Assembly: GCA_009746045.1 (NCBI GenBank)
Contig: RPFO01000041.1
Location: 5,384,920-5,448,919 of the forward strand
Length of the DNA stretch: 64,000 bases
Direction of reading: 5' to 3'
Source: Mesostigma viride
Taxonomy: Eukaryota; Streptophyta; Mesostigmatophyceae; Mesostigmatales; Mesostigmataceae
The notes beneath the pieces were generated by a model, which did no database searches, was not told the DNA's origin, and worked only from the letters and a program-made list of their open reading frames with translations. The position numbers and the translations under genes are program-made. This document shows, piece by piece, positions 10,700 through 21,900 of the stretch. Every line of letters begins with the position of its first letter. Position 1 is the first letter of the stretch.

Positions 10700-10709
10700 C
10701 AATAGTACG
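10700..10709 (+). promoter_or_regulatory. Complement of the E1 primer-binding region
   Basis: CAATAGTACG is the exact reverse complement of CGTACTATTG at 3844-3853. Its last base matches the first internal base of the element, the register required for a primer 3' end. Confidence 0.7.
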
Positions 10710-11018
10710 TTCTTGGCATCCTGTAATCCCAGCCATTGGACTAGGTAATGTGCCTTGACTTTAATCTAGCACCAAGTTCCCAAGGAAAGGTTGGGAGCTG
10801 ACCAAGGGGTCAGGGGATAACCTGGGGTGACCTCTGATTCACTGGCCAGTACACCTAGCCTGGTCCAAGGGCAGATATGTTGTTACCCAAAGGAGGCAGG
10901 AACCTGGGCCCTCAAAGGTCTGATCAACCTCAAGGGACCAAGCGGTCTGTGGCTGAGTGGGCACAAGCAAGGTTAGGTTGTTTCAAGCTGGTCCAGCTCC
11001 AAAAGAAGAAAGGGTTGG

Positions 11019-11664
11019 AGTTAGCATTTTGGGCAACCAATATGCTAAGTGGATGCAGTTTGGAAAGACCTTTCCAACGCCGTGCTGACCGCCTGAAACA
11101 GACAAGGGACAGAAAGATATGAGGTCCCGAAGTCCTAGCCGTCCGTGGCCGACTGGGTACAGTCCTCTGGTGTAGTGGACAGGACACGTGGCAGGCCGTG
11201 CCTGCACAGGCTTAGCCTGACTATCACGTGACTGTGGTCCACGTAGACCAGAGGAGCAGCAGCCTGTGACTGGTGGACTACAGGAACTGGCACAGGTCTG
11301 CAAGGATACTAGGCCTTGCAGGCTTGTGACAGGTCCTGTACTTCCTAGGTTGCAGAGTCTAGGCAAATCCAGTTCGTCCTGGCTCTGCACTGATGCCAGT
11401 GGACGTTGAGGATTTGCTTGCCTGCCTGCACGTGCCTCGTCACGCCGATGGGAACGAGGAACAACGCAAAGGATATAGCTTGGTCATGGGGGATGACCAG
11501 CTATCTTGGAAAGCACGAACCGAGGCTCCCACATTGGACGTGGAACCGCTCACCGTGGTCGTGGCTTGGTGCACGGGTTAAAAGGTTGCTGCCTTGCAAC
11601 TTTGGCTCATCCCGTTGTGTGGCGTGAGAGACCAGGAACTCACAGTTCTGGCTGCTCGCTAACT
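11019..11664 (+). repeat. 3' LTR of E1
   Basis: 646 bp, the same as 3196-3843 apart from two single-base deletions and one substitution noticed by eye. TSD AACCC follows at 11665-11669. Confidence 0.95.
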
Positions 11665-12379
11665 AACCCGGGGTGCAAGCATCCCCAGGTACGGAGCACC
11701 AGCTCGCGCACTGGGCCGACCAAGCGACAGTTGAGCACCTGTCACGGCATCCGGCCCACCAAAGACCCCAAGCTGGGGAAAAGGTGGGGACCGGAGGTAA
11801 TCATTTTCTTTTCTTTTAGTTAACCGGGCGAGGAACTACGCCTGGCCAGTTAACAACTGGAAGTCTCACCATGCACTGGCCAAGTGGCCGGTGCAACCAG
11901 TGCTTTTGGGATTTTGCTCCGCAGCACCCATAGCTGCGGCTGCCGCCGCAACGACAACGAGCAAAGAAAGAGGCCGACAAAACCAGCCAGAGCGGCTTTT
12001 AGTCGCAAAACCTCCCTTATCCCTAGCTATAACTGACGTCATTAAACCCTTATGTTCAGTGGATGCTAGTAAGACGCTAACCGTACAGACCGGGGGTAGA
12101 ATATCCCGAATCTGCACGGCTAGTATTAAATAATGCGTAGGTTGTTCTTTTCAGGGGCACTGCACCTCACGCCCCGTTCCGCCCGGGTATAATCAACCCA
12201 AGCGCGGAACGCACATTTTATTTAATTCATTTTTCAACCATGCACTATATTGCATCTACTAATCACAAAAGCTCTAGCCAAACAGCTACGAGTAAACACT
12301 ACGACCTATAAGCCGCTCATCCAGCGGCCTCTTGTTCCCGCATTCACGTATAGAAGAAACTCCGTTCAAAGAACCCCGA

Positions 12380-12604
12380 TTTCTTTTAATATAGAATACA
12401 TGGTCTGTAATGGACCTGTCAACCTTGTTTAGTCAACAGCATGAACCCCAGCCAAAACCTGGCTGTATCTGATTAAAATCAGATTGAGTGTACCATGGTC
12501 CATGAGCCTGAGTACAGACTAAAATACAGGTATTATGCCAGTCACAATGCTGACACTACCACGCAAGTTACCTGCTCTCCAATGCCCTATAACCAGGCAC
12601 CAGC
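12380..12604 (-). other. B1 sequence between the RNase H stop and repeat K1
   Basis: These 225 nt continue the B1 noncoding tail, which resumes at 1934 after K1. No gene or recognised motif is seen. Confidence 0.7.
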
Positions 12605-15260
12605 TTAGACAGCCTGCTGAGATGGGTCCATCAGAGACTGAAGAACCTTGTACTGCACTGCTGCCTTCTGCACTAGCTTGGTCAAAGCATCACCAGGATT
12701 GTCAACCCCAGGGATATGCTCATTATTGGCCAAGGAGGACAATTCCCTAGGCAGGAGATAATCCAAGTCCCTACTTCTGGCCATCTGCCTGTGCACAAAC
12801 TGCACCATCCCCATGGAGTCTGTTTTGAGAAGAGTGGTAACCTGAAGTGGCCAAGGAGTGTTAGAAGTCATCTGATGAAGCAACTCCTTCAGATAAAGGC
12901 TTGTGTGAATGCCTTCACAAATAGCCCTGCATTCTGCCACATCACTGCTGACAGCCACCCGTTTGTGCAGGCGACTAAACCAGCTTACCAAACTCCCCAG
13001 GCCTTCCTGTCTGAGCACAAAGAGCCCTGCAGCCCTGCCCCTGACCTTGGAGACCTGCCTGCTCAGTGTCCATTGAGCTATCCACATACAGCTCCATGCA
13101 AATGGGTTGTGATAAATCCACTGCAGACAACAGAATGCCAGATGAAGCCCTGACCTGATCAGCCACCTTGGCAGACCCTAGCTCCATCAGCATGTCATCA
13201 GGCAACCTGGCTATGACCATAAGGTCTGGCCTGGAAATACCTGCCACCCAAGCAACCATGCCCCTGACCATAGGACACAGTGCCTGTGTGATGACTGGAG
13301 GAAGCTTGCTAATGAGGGTTTAATCTTGATAAGCATTACCCCCCACCAGCAGCATACGCAATTCTCCCCCCTTCTTCACCAGTGTGGCCTCCATGCCCAC
13401 AAACAGTAGAGGCTCATTCTCCACCTGCCATTGCTCCCTACCCAGAGGAAACTTGGACTTAATGATGGAGATCAACTGCTGAACCCGACGGAGGAGCCAC
13501 GACGTAGGAGCCAGCAGGTGCAGGTCATCCCCGTGCAGCGAAGCATTATTACACTGGTAGGCCCTCCCATTGCCCCAGAAACAAACAGGGGTCTACAGGA
13601 GAAACCTTCAAGTTGCAATGCTCCTTCAGGAAACGGTTGAGTGTCTCCCTCCAGATTATTGGACTTGACCTCAGGCCCTCCAGGCCCTTGAGGATTTTCA
13701 GGAACTCAGTGTGAATGTCCCTTTTCCATACAGCAGGCACCCTGACATAGAAAGGCGTCTTGCCCTCCCACTTTTCCTGCGCCACATCTGCATCCCCCTC
13801 CAGAAATGCCCTCTTGAAGTCTACCACCACTGAGCCATAGTCCAAGCCCTTGTTGAGAAGGCCTAGAAATACACACAGCAGCAGTCTCCAAGTGTCATGC
13901 AACATGCCAGGGGTATAAAGCTCCTCAGCAGTGCACTCACCAGTACCCTTGAACTCATTCAGCACTGGCCTGACATGTGGTACCTTGACCCCGTCCACCT
14001 CCTTCATCTTGATGACAAACTTGAGCTTTAGTAGACGCCGTGCAGGAGGCAGGTCATTGACAGGTTCCACGCATTTCTTGGAGATCCAGTCCTCCCCAGA
14101 TTTAATCAGACCCAGTGTGACCTGGGGACACATAATGGGAGAGGACATAAGCTTCACCAGGCCTTGGTAGTTGACAGGGCTGTGTCCAGCAAGTGAGTGA
14201 GGACCAATGCCCAAACTGCTTGGATGACTAGCAGCTGGCAGTATGAGGTCATCAACCAAGGGCTCCTGCCCCTGGCACACCTGCACACGCTTGACCGTCC
14301 TGGTTACTGCACGTGATAGATGAGTGGTCCTGAAATTAATCAGTGGGACCTGACCAGCCCCTTCCTTAGTCAGGAGAGAGGACGTGATCACTACCCCATC
14401 CTGGCATAGGAAATTCTGCCCCACCAGAAGAGCAGGTCCCTGATAGCCCTCCAAGACACAAAATGCAGTGTCCTGTCCAAGGATAGGAATAGATACCTCA
14501 CCCAGTACCTTCACGTGTACCCCGCCACTGAAGTCAGACACAAACTGATAGCTGGGCTCAGACATGCTGTACCCTGCTGCAGCTCTGGTCCCAATAATGG
14601 AAACCTGAGAATTAGTGTCTACCTCTAAGGCAGTGTCCAGCCCCAGGTTGCCATGCCATCTAAGCTTGGCTACCTTGGGCTGCTTCTTGGCCCTTTGCAG
14701 AGCCCCAATCAATCCAGCCAAACTTGTCCCCCTGGGCTTGGTTAAGGCCTTGGGCTTGACAGTTGACTCCCCAGCTGTTGACCTTGCAGCCTGTTCAACA
14801 AGTACCTCTGCAACCTGGCCAGGGCTGACAGATTCCCCTGCAACAGATGTGGTCGTTGCGTCAGTGATGTCACCTGGGACCTGAAAATCCTGCAGATCCT
14901 GTGAGCCTTGTACCTGACTGCCCTCATTCATCAGGTTAGGCTTGACATATGACCAACTCAGCCGGTGCACATGCTTTGGTTCGTCCTCCATGCTGACCAA
15001 GCATGCGTGGCTAGCTTCATCAACCTGGGTAACCACCCCAGGACTCCAGCTACCACGTTTGCTATACAGGCTCGGTTCCTTCCAAGCTAATACCCTCTGA
15101 CCCACTGTTGGCTCCAGCATCTTCCAACCTCGGTCCTTCTCCCTCAGCTTGGCAAAGGTGACATGTGCCGCATGTTTCCAGCCCTCCAGCACATGTGGGG
15201 GGCACAGGCCATGATATAGACCCATTGGGCTGACAGCAACTCCATCATAGTATCTAAAGT
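12605..15260 (-). pseudogene. pol: Protease, reverse transcriptase and RNase H of B1 pol
   Basis: On the minus strand from about 15260 the frame carries the integrase tail (VLAWKEPSLYSKRGSW, HRLSWSYVK). An aspartic protease follows (EVDTNSQVSII near 14630-14600, then SIPILGQDTAFCVL). The RT has DFKRAFLEGD, GLEGLRSSPIIW and LHGDD (HGDD at 13524-13535). The RNase H has VDSSMD, SSDVAECRAICEGIH, KTDSMGM, RSRDLDYLL and DNPGDALTK, ending with the stop at 12605. Frameshifts lie near 13550, 13280 and 13030. The domain order and the HGDD motif are the same as in E1. Confidence 0.9.
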
Positions 15261-16247
15261 GACCCTGCTGTTCAGCTGCTGCTCCACGTTCCTCAACCAT
15301 GCACTCCTGACAAGTGCAGGTGCAGACAAGGGTACCCAGTCTTCAGAGATGATCAATTTCTTGACCTCCTGGATTGCCCTCTCTATAGCACCCTGCTGCC
15401 CATGAGCCTCCCTAGGTGTAACCAGCAACTCTGGAAGGGCGGGATCACCCTTGAGATGCTGAAACTGCATGTCCACCTGGATCCTTGTGGTAGGAAACTT
15501 GGCTCTCACATTCTGCAGGGCAGCCAGCAAATACCTGTTCTTCATAGAAGGTAGATGCTCCAGCACCTTGTACTTTGTGTACCTGTCAACACACACCAAC
15601 AGTTGCATGCCCCTGATGTGTTGGATATCACATTGCAGATCACCAATGCTCTGTGGAAGAGCTTTGGCATGTGACTTCCTGGGCTTGTTGGAGGACAACT
15701 GGCACTTACACCGTGAGGCAGCTTGCTGGCACGCCTTGAGAAGGGGTGCCCTGCCCATACGGAAGGCAAAGTTGTTTGACAGAGAAGTGGCATGCCCAAA
15801 CATGTTGTGGATCTGGGCACCCAACTCCTGGTACACGGAGGAAGCAGTCCCTGGCACAGTCAGGACTGTGCTGTCAGGTTGTCCAGCATCACCGTGCTGA
15901 CTTCCATCCTTATTTGACTCAGAGCCTGAGTCACCCTGCTCATGCCCAATACCTGGACCGCCAGCAGGGACCACCTGCATACCACCAGAGGCCTTCACAC
16001 CCCTCTGTGGTTGTGCATTGGTTTCTCTCAAGATGAGAGGTCCACCCTCGTGCCCAGCACGAGGATGCATGGCCGGGGTCAGACATTCTTACAGCTGCAC
16101 CAGCTGTCAAGGACGTCTTCATAGGAACCTGTACCTCTCCAGGTGACCTGGGGCCATTCTGAACCTGGAGATCACCCTCTTGTTTCCCAGATATAAAATC
16201 TGCATTGGAGCACCTGGCCTCCCCCTTGGGTGAATTAAGGTGTGTAG
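15144..16247 (-). pseudogene. Integrase region of B1 pol
   Basis: It begins directly at the left edge of element D and runs through a low-complexity spacer into the integrase. An HHCC-like part is seen (HNMFGH and C-x-C in CKCQ). The core has D in QCDIQHI, D in QVDMQFQ and E in GAIERAIQE, with only 29 residues between the last two. A frameshift near 16050 and another near 15255 break the frame. It lies between gag and protease, as in E1 and A. Confidence 0.87.
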
Positions 16248-16252
16248 GGTTG

Positions 16253-17060
16253 TGTTTGGATTGGGAGAGGAAACTAATGGGTTTTACACAATGCCTTGTG
16301 CTTGGCCTTGCTACCCACACACCTTGCAGGTGCTGAAAGAAAGAGAGGTTGAAGACAATTTACGTGGAAGAATAAATGGCTTTATTAGAATATAATAGTT
16401 GGAGAAGAGCTTGAATGGAGGTTGAATGGAGGTACCTGCCCTTAGGGGGCAGTTTCCTTTTATACCTTTTAGGCTAGGAAGGATGACATCAGCAATGACA
16501 TCATCACAGAAGCTTGTAGAAACATCCTAGCATATTCCTAGCATATTCCCAGCATATTCTCAGTATATTCCAGGAATATTCCTGGCATATTCTTAGAACA
16601 TTCCTAGAACATTCTAGACATGATCCAATGAGCTGGCATAATAGCTAGATGCCAAGTGTCTACGTAATAATGTGCCACATAACATGATTAATAAAGTGAC
16701 ACATCTCTTCTCCTTGGAGTGACAAGTGTCATGCAATGAGTCTACCCACTTGTCATCATGTAAGTGATAACATGTGTCATCATGAGCTGCCAACACTTGT
16801 CAGCTCATGGACCAAACACTTGTCCAATAGGCCATAGCACCACTTGTCAATCAAATACGTGATGCTACTAGGCTGACTCAGGTTACAAGTCATCCATGTC
16901 CAAGAATAGGACTATGGCACATGAATATTGATTAGCTCATTGAGCCTGTTCCATCTAGCTCATCATAGCTATCAAATTCCCAGTCCATATGGAATAAATC
17001 CAACAAGAAATAAACCAGGCTGGGATACATTGTGGCCAGGTGGATATAATATCCATAACA
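16253..17060 (-). repeat. 3' LTR of element D
   Basis: 808 bp, the same as 19966-20773. In element orientation it begins TGTTATGGATATTATATCC and ends CAATCCAAACA. It contains a cluster of short repeats of the type AGCATATTCC (about 16525-16600). Confidence 0.95.
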
Positions 17061-18217
17061 CCCCCCTTAGCCACATGGGCACAATGCAAAAGATGTCTGG
17101 GTAGGTGGAATCTCAACACCCCCCTTAACCACATGCTCGTAGCATGCCGTCCAGTTGCTAGCATGGTGCAACTGAAAATGAAGATGCCGTCCTCGTGAAA
17201 CGCTTGAAGCTCCAACATGCGGTCGTGAGCCGCACTACCGCCACTGATCCGTCCCCCCCCGGCAACGCGAATGAGTGTCCTGCCATAGCAGCAACGCACT
17301 AGCTGCCCATCAATCCTGGATGGCTGATACCCAACCCTTAGTTGGAAAAAAGTGCTCTAGATGCTACATTCCCCCCTCACTCAAAGCGGCTGCCCATGGA
17401 CACAATAGGGCCACACAGTCCCACACATACAATACGGCAACACATGCCAACAAAGAAAGTCCCTATGATCTAACCCGAACGGTATAGAGGTAGGGTAACG
17501 GCAACAACACGTGCTGTACACACACGGAGCAACATAACATACGCCATCTCACAAAATAAATGACACCAACATCACGTTTTACGCCAAATAAACGGGGTGA
17601 GCAAACAAACATATTGGCAACAAATGCCACACAAACAAGGTGCAATACAACCTTCAACACAAAACACAGTGGCCATAACAGATAAACACGCTTCATAGCA
17701 AAGAAAACAGGACGTGCAAAACATTACCGCCACAAAGGCAAACACATAAGTAACGATTACTTCGTCACGATTCACAAATCAGTGCCCGAGAGTAAACATA
17801 ACGTCCGACATTACAGGCTATGCCGAAATGCACAGCCGAACTCGACACAAACGACGTAAACACTTGCATAAAAGCAATGCTCTCAGCACAAAACAAAATA
17901 ACACACGCGTCACAGGCACTTAACTCACGAAAACAGGTCGTAGACGACGATACAACGGCGCTTCACTACGCCGCAGACTAGTGCCACGAATAGCGTGCAA
18001 AAACTCTGGATATACACTCCAGGTACGTAGAAAACGTCTCGTGGGAACAATACCAAAATGCGTGGGCCATCGCCACTGAACGCATGGCAAAATAAACACA
18101 TAACTGCTGGAAGAACACAAAGAAAGAACCAGAAAACGCAGGCTTACGGCGCCTCACAATTTCCAGCAAACACGACACAAAAGTCGACATACAAGTTCAT
18201 TTCCCACAGACAAAACA
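17061..18217 (-). other. Element D region without a gene
   Basis: About 1.15 kb, A/C-rich on the plus strand, between the gag-protease ORF and the 3' LTR. Neither strand shows integrase, RT or RNase H motifs. A second CCCCCCTTAACCACATG (17121 onward) duplicates the sequence beside the LTR. Confidence 0.7.
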
Positions 18218-19882
18218 TTAGGGCAACCTTGAGGAGTGGGGTCTGTGCATCCTGGGCGACAATTTCCAAGGGTCGTTGCAGCTAGCGCAGTTGCAAATGC
18301 CATGGCCTGGCCGAACACCGTAAACTGACCGACGTGATACCTTGGCAGCATTTTGCACCTGAGTTGACCGTTGGTGCTTGACCGCACTTTGGCTGACAGG
18401 TCGCTGTCCACGACGTGGTCGGCTCGCTCGAGGCCTCGCGCCAGCACCGGACTTGGCAGTCCAGGACTTGGAAAAATTTGGCAGCTTGGTCGATTTCGCC
18501 CTCGCGTCACGAATTTGTTCCCCCTCAGTTAGGCTGGCAGCGTTCGAGCGCCGCGCCTTTGGTCTGGTCGCCGGACTTTGGTTACTAGCACCAGTATCAC
18601 CTGGTATGCTGGCGGCGACAACTCGCTCCGCATGCACTGGGCTGTTCTGGACCGCGGTTTCTGGAAGTACTTCAGCGTCTGACACGGTTTTCTCCATTGC
18701 GCTGGAAACTTCTCGAATTGGCGTGAACTTCCACTGGGCCGGCGCAGAGTATATAAAGCCACGCAGTGTGCGAGTAATGCCCAGTAGGCCGCCCCCGATC
18801 CCGCATACACGGGCAAGCATGGCCAGTATGACCGTTAGGCCCACGGCCAGCCACTCCGCCGCGTGTCCCGAGGCACGTGAGATGCTGCGCTCGCTGCTCG
18901 CCATTTTCTGCCCTTGACAGGCAGCGTCGTTCTTGAAGCTCGTCGCCGAAGATTTCAGCTCTGGGATGGCGTCCATCGCTGCGTCCGCACCGCGCGCGGG
19001 CAAAAAGTAGGTGTTGTTCCTCGTCACGATGCTGCAGGGCCTGCTGTCCAGCACAGCAACCCGCTTGGCGAGGTCGACGTTGTGGCCATCCTTGACGAGC
19101 TGGCCGACAGATAAAAGTCGGGTGCTCAGCTTTGGAACGAGCAGCGCGTTTTGGAGGTGCACGTCTGCCTCCTGGCCCGGCAGCTTCAGCTTGACAGTCC
19201 CGATGGCTGTCGCCTTCAGTTTGCCGCCTGAGCCGGCGATTTCCCTGTTGTGAGGGTGCAGGCACACGAAATCCGACGGGCATGGCGTCATGTGACAGCT
19301 CGCTGCAGAATCCAGCACCCAGCTGGTCGGTGCTTTCTTTTCATACTGCGTGAGTGCAGCAGCATCCGACGGCGATGGCGACTCGGCGATGGTGGCGAAG
19401 ACGAAGCCGGACCGCTCCGCAGCCTCCTCGGTGATACGCGCCTCGCTGGCACCTGGTGAGTGCTCCTTTCTCGCTTGGTTCCGTCGCGTTGCCTTGTTCT
19501 TGCGTTCTTGCTTCAGCTCCGGATGCTTCTCCCAGCACTGGGTGTCCACGTGCCCGGCCTTCTTGCAGTAATTGCACCGCCTCTTTCCTCCACTTTTCTT
19601 CGTAGTAGTGTGGAAAACCTGGCCGTTAGGGGAGCCCTCCTTCTTTGCTTGAGCAGAACGCCTTCCGTGCAGTAGCTCCTCCGCCTCCAGCAGCGCAGTC
19701 TTGACCTCCTTTAGCGAATCCTCCTCTCCAGTTAGGACCTTGACCAGGTCACAATAGGCCGATGCTAAGGCCTTCAACACAGCCTTGATTTCTTCCCATT
19801 TCCTCAGAGACCGCCCATCAAACGTTGTGATGGACTTGCTTGTTGCCCGGAATTGCTTGTAGCACGCTTCCTTGGTAGCCAT
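18218..19882 (-). CDS. Gag-protease polyprotein of element D
   Basis: Start ATG at 19882-19880 (an upstream in-frame TTG at 19900 is less likely). It opens with a shortened Gag (SITTFDGRSLRKWEEIK), then the zinc knuckle CNYCKKAGHVDTQC (CX2CX4HX4C, about 19573-19532). A Copia protease follows with the active site WVLDSAASCHMT and the downstream LSVGQLVKDGHNVDL typical of the GAG-pre-integrase region. After about residue 320 the frame continues into about 230 residues of Ser/Arg/Ala-rich protein with a hydrophobic stretch (LAVGLTVILAMLARVCGIGG) that I cannot assign. Integrase and RT are absent. Confidence 0.85.
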   Translation of the reverse strand: MATKEACYKQFRATSKSITTFDGRSLRKWEEIKAVLKALASAYCDLVKVLTGEEDSLKEVKTALLEAEELLHGRRSAQAKKEGSPNGQVFHTTTKKSGGKRRCNYCKKAGHVDTQCWEKHPELKQERKNKATRRNQARKEHSPGASEARITEEAAERSGFVFATIAESPSPSDAAALTQYEKKAPTSWVLDSAASCHMTPCPSDFVCLHPHNREIAGSGGKLKATAIGTVKLKLPGQEADVHLQNALLVPKLSTRLLSVGQLVKDGHNVDLAKRVAVLDSRPCSIVTRNNTYFLPARGADAAMDAIPELKSSATSFKNDAACQGQKMASSERSISRASGHAAEWLAVGLTVILAMLARVCGIGGGLLGITRTLRGFIYSAPAQWKFTPIREVSSAMEKTVSDAEVLPETAVQNSPVHAERVVAASIPGDTGASNQSPATRPKARRSNAASLTEGEQIRDARAKSTKLPNFSKSWTAKSGAGARPRASRPRRGQRPVSQSAVKHQRSTQVQNAAKVSRRSVYGVRPGHGICNCASCNDPWKLSPRMHRPHSSRLP

Positions 19883-19953
19883 GGTGTCTTCAGTCGCCAA
19901 TGGAACTGGATGTCTCTGGGTTCACAGTGGTCTTCTTGTTCCTCAGTAACAAA

Positions 19954-19965
19954 CCTCCGATACCA
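19954..19965 (-). promoter_or_regulatory. Primer-binding site of element D (Met-i tRNA type)
   Basis: TGGTATCGGAGG on the minus strand directly after the 5' LTR. It resembles the TGGTATCAGAGC site of many plant Copia elements and serves as a classical contrast to A, B and E. Confidence 0.85.
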
Positions 19966-20773
19966 TGTTTGGATTGGGAGAGGAAACTAATGGGTTTTAC
20001 ACAATGCCTTGTGCTTGGCCTTGCTACCCACACACCTTGCAGGTGCTGAAAGAAAGAGAGGTTGAAGACAATTTACGTGGAAGAATAAATGGCTTTATTA
20101 GAATATAATAGTTGGAGAAGAGCTTGAATGGAGGTTGAATGGAGGTACCTGCCCTTAGGGGGCAGTTTCCTTTTATACCTTTTAGGCTAGGAAGGATGAC
20201 ATCAGCAATGACATCATCACAGAAGCTTGTAGAAACATCCTAGCATATTCCTAGCATATTCCCAGCATATTCTCAGTATATTCCAGGAATATTCCTGGCA
20301 TATTCTTAGAACATTCCTAGAACATTCTAGACATGATCCAATGAGCTGGCATAATAGCTAGATGCCAAGTGTCTACGTAATAATGTGCCACATAACATGA
20401 TTAATAAAGTGACACATCTCTTCTCCTTGGAGTGACAAGTGTCATGCAATGAGTCTACCCACTTGTCATCATGTAAGTGATAACATGTGTCATCATGAGC
20501 TGCCAACACTTGTCAGCTCATGGACCAAACACTTGTCCAATAGGCCATAGCACCACTTGTCAATCAAATACGTGATGCTACTAGGCTGACTCAGGTTACA
20601 AGTCATCCATGTCCAAGAATAGGACTATGGCACATGAATATTGATTAGCTCATTGAGCCTGTTCCATCTAGCTCATCATAGCTATCAAATTCCCAGTCCA
20701 TATGGAATAAATCCAACAAGAAATAAACCAGGCTGGGATACATTGTGGCCAGGTGGATATAATATCCATAACA
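19966..20773 (-). repeat. 5' LTR of element D
   Basis: 808-bp LTR; TSD GGTTG at 20774-20778. The AATAAA poly(A) signal lies on the minus strand at about 20094-20099. Confidence 0.95.
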
Positions 20774-20778
20774 GGTTG

Positions 20779-21900
20779 GCCTCAGACAGTTGATTGCTCC
20801 TTGTTTTCCTCTTGTTGACTGCCCTTTGAAGGCTGGCCTGCCTGGGACTTGTTCTTGTTGTTTTTGTTTTTGTTATTCTTGTTGCTGCCCTGGCCTTGGG
20901 TCTTCTTGAAGCTGGGACACTCCTTCTTGATGTGCCCCCACCCCTTGCACAGGTAGCACTGGATCTTGGATTTGCCCTGGCCACCACCCCCGTTGTCAGA
21001 CGCGTTACCCTGCTTGGGCTTGCCACCCACCCTCCTGAACACCGACTTGGCATGTGATTGCCCGTCAGGGTCGTGTGAATGGTTGGCCTTCCGCTTGTTG
21101 TGGTTGCCCCCACGCCCTCCTTGGCTTCTGTCAGCCTCAGACGCTTTGGAGCCCCCCTGGGCACGCCCACCTGCATGGGTTGCCTTCACAGCTGGCACTC
21201 CACCCTCAAACAGCTCCTCTGCCTCGAGGGCCTGCTTGATGATGACCTTATAGGCCTTCAGGGTAGAGTGTGGGGCACACATGACCTTTAAAGAGCCACC
21301 TGTTGCCTTGTCCAGCCCAGAGACCTTCAACCAGTTGGTCAGGGCTATGTTGTCTGCCACGTTGAAACCGTGGGCCCTGCCTTCCTCAACCATTTTGCAA
21401 TAGTTAAGGAAATTCTGGATGAGGTCTCCCTTGACCTCCCACCCTTGATATTTATCCTGCCAGTGTATCCCCACTTTCTTACGTTGGTCCTCTAGCAGTT
21501 CTTTCAACTCAGCTACATAAAGTGCCCAGGCCTTATTGGCCTTCTTGCACTCCCTGGTCAGGTCCTTGTTGATCTGGTCAGTACACTTTCCAAACGTGCT
21601 ACTCCCTATCCAGATCTGATAGTAGTTTGTACCACCGTACAAACTAGGAAACCCTTCCAATCCCTCCACAAACTCTTCAGCCTGTTTAGGCTTGGAATCT
21701 GAGGTTACAGGCTGCAGCTGATTAACAATTCAGAGACCCTGGGTGGTAAGATCAAAGCCAGAAACAGCATGTGTATTATTATTCATAGGTACATTGGTAA
21801 TCTCTCCGGTAACACCCACGTCATCTACGTGAGCGGTCCCACTACCTGCACCGCCATTATTGCCACTGGCTGGGCCCTTACTACGTCGCCCATCAGCCAT
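20779..21900 (-). pseudogene. gag: Gag protein of element B1
   Basis: ATG at 21900-21898 starts MADGRRSKGPASGNNG, the same start as in B2 (63849). An in-frame TGA near 21730 interrupts the N-terminal part. The frame then runs from about 21669 through a capsid-like region (GTNYYQIWIGSS, DLIQNFLNYCK, LKAYKVIIKQALEAEELF), a basic Gly/Asn/Lys-rich section and the zinc knuckle CYLCKGWGHIKKEC (about 20958-20917). It ends in an Asn/Lys repeat and a TGA just before element D. Pol resumes in another frame on the far side of D. Confidence 0.87.

Larger units (their letters stand above)
10010..11018 (+). other. 3' noncoding tail of E1
   Basis: About 1 kb with no credible protein. Two AATAAA signals (10325-10330, 10399-10404) precede three items shared with B1: the T-arm-like hairpin (10500-10514), the GGCGCC hairpin (10648-10670) and the primer-site complement (10700-10709). 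The tail ends in the polypurine tract AAAAGAAGAAAGGGTTGG (11001-11018). Confidence 0.8.
3196..11664 (+). mobile_element. LTR retrotransposon E1, full length
   Basis: E1 is 8.47 kb, flanked by TSD AACCC (3191-3195, 11665-11669). Repeat K2 carries the uninterrupted target at 43019-43023, so the insertion is verified inside the window. Order: LTR, primer-site region, ORF1, gag, integrase, protease, RT, RNase H, about 1 kb noncoding, polypurine tract, LTR. LTR ends are AGTTAGC and GCTAACT, a perfect 7-bp inverted repeat without TG/CA. The LTRs differ by one substitution and two single-base indels that I can see, so insertion was very recent. Nevertheless there are frameshifts in ORF1, gag, integrase and at the integrase-protease junction. 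Confidence 0.95.
1935..12379 (-). mobile_element. Repeat K1: two head-to-tail units, Helitron-like insertion pattern
   Basis: K1 is a tandem of a 580-bp short unit (1935-2514) and a roughly 1.39-kb long unit (2515-12379, interrupted by E1). On the minus strand each unit starts TCGGGGTTCTTTGAACGG and ends GGGACATGAA; the short unit looks like an internal deletion of the long one. K1 lies exactly between A and T of B1 with no target duplication, and the same is true of K2. AT targets without TSD, a 5' TC and head-to-tail copies are typical of Helitrons, but the 3' end lacks CTRR and no Rep/helicase is present. It could be a non-autonomous Helitron-like element or an unclassified repeat. Confidence 0.65.
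16253..20773 (-). mobile_element. Non-autonomous Copia-type LTR element D
   Basis: TSD GGTTG (16248-16252, 20774-20778); two LTRs of 808 bp without a difference that I could see, so a very recent insertion. LTR ends are TG and CA. Reading on the minus strand, the primer site TGGTATCGGAGG (19954-19965) resembles the initiator-methionine tRNA site of plant Copia elements, and the polypurine tract AAGGGGGG (17061-17068) abuts the 3' LTR. Only a gag-protease ORF is present; integrase, RT and RNase H are missing, so mobilisation needs a helper. Confidence 0.93.
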
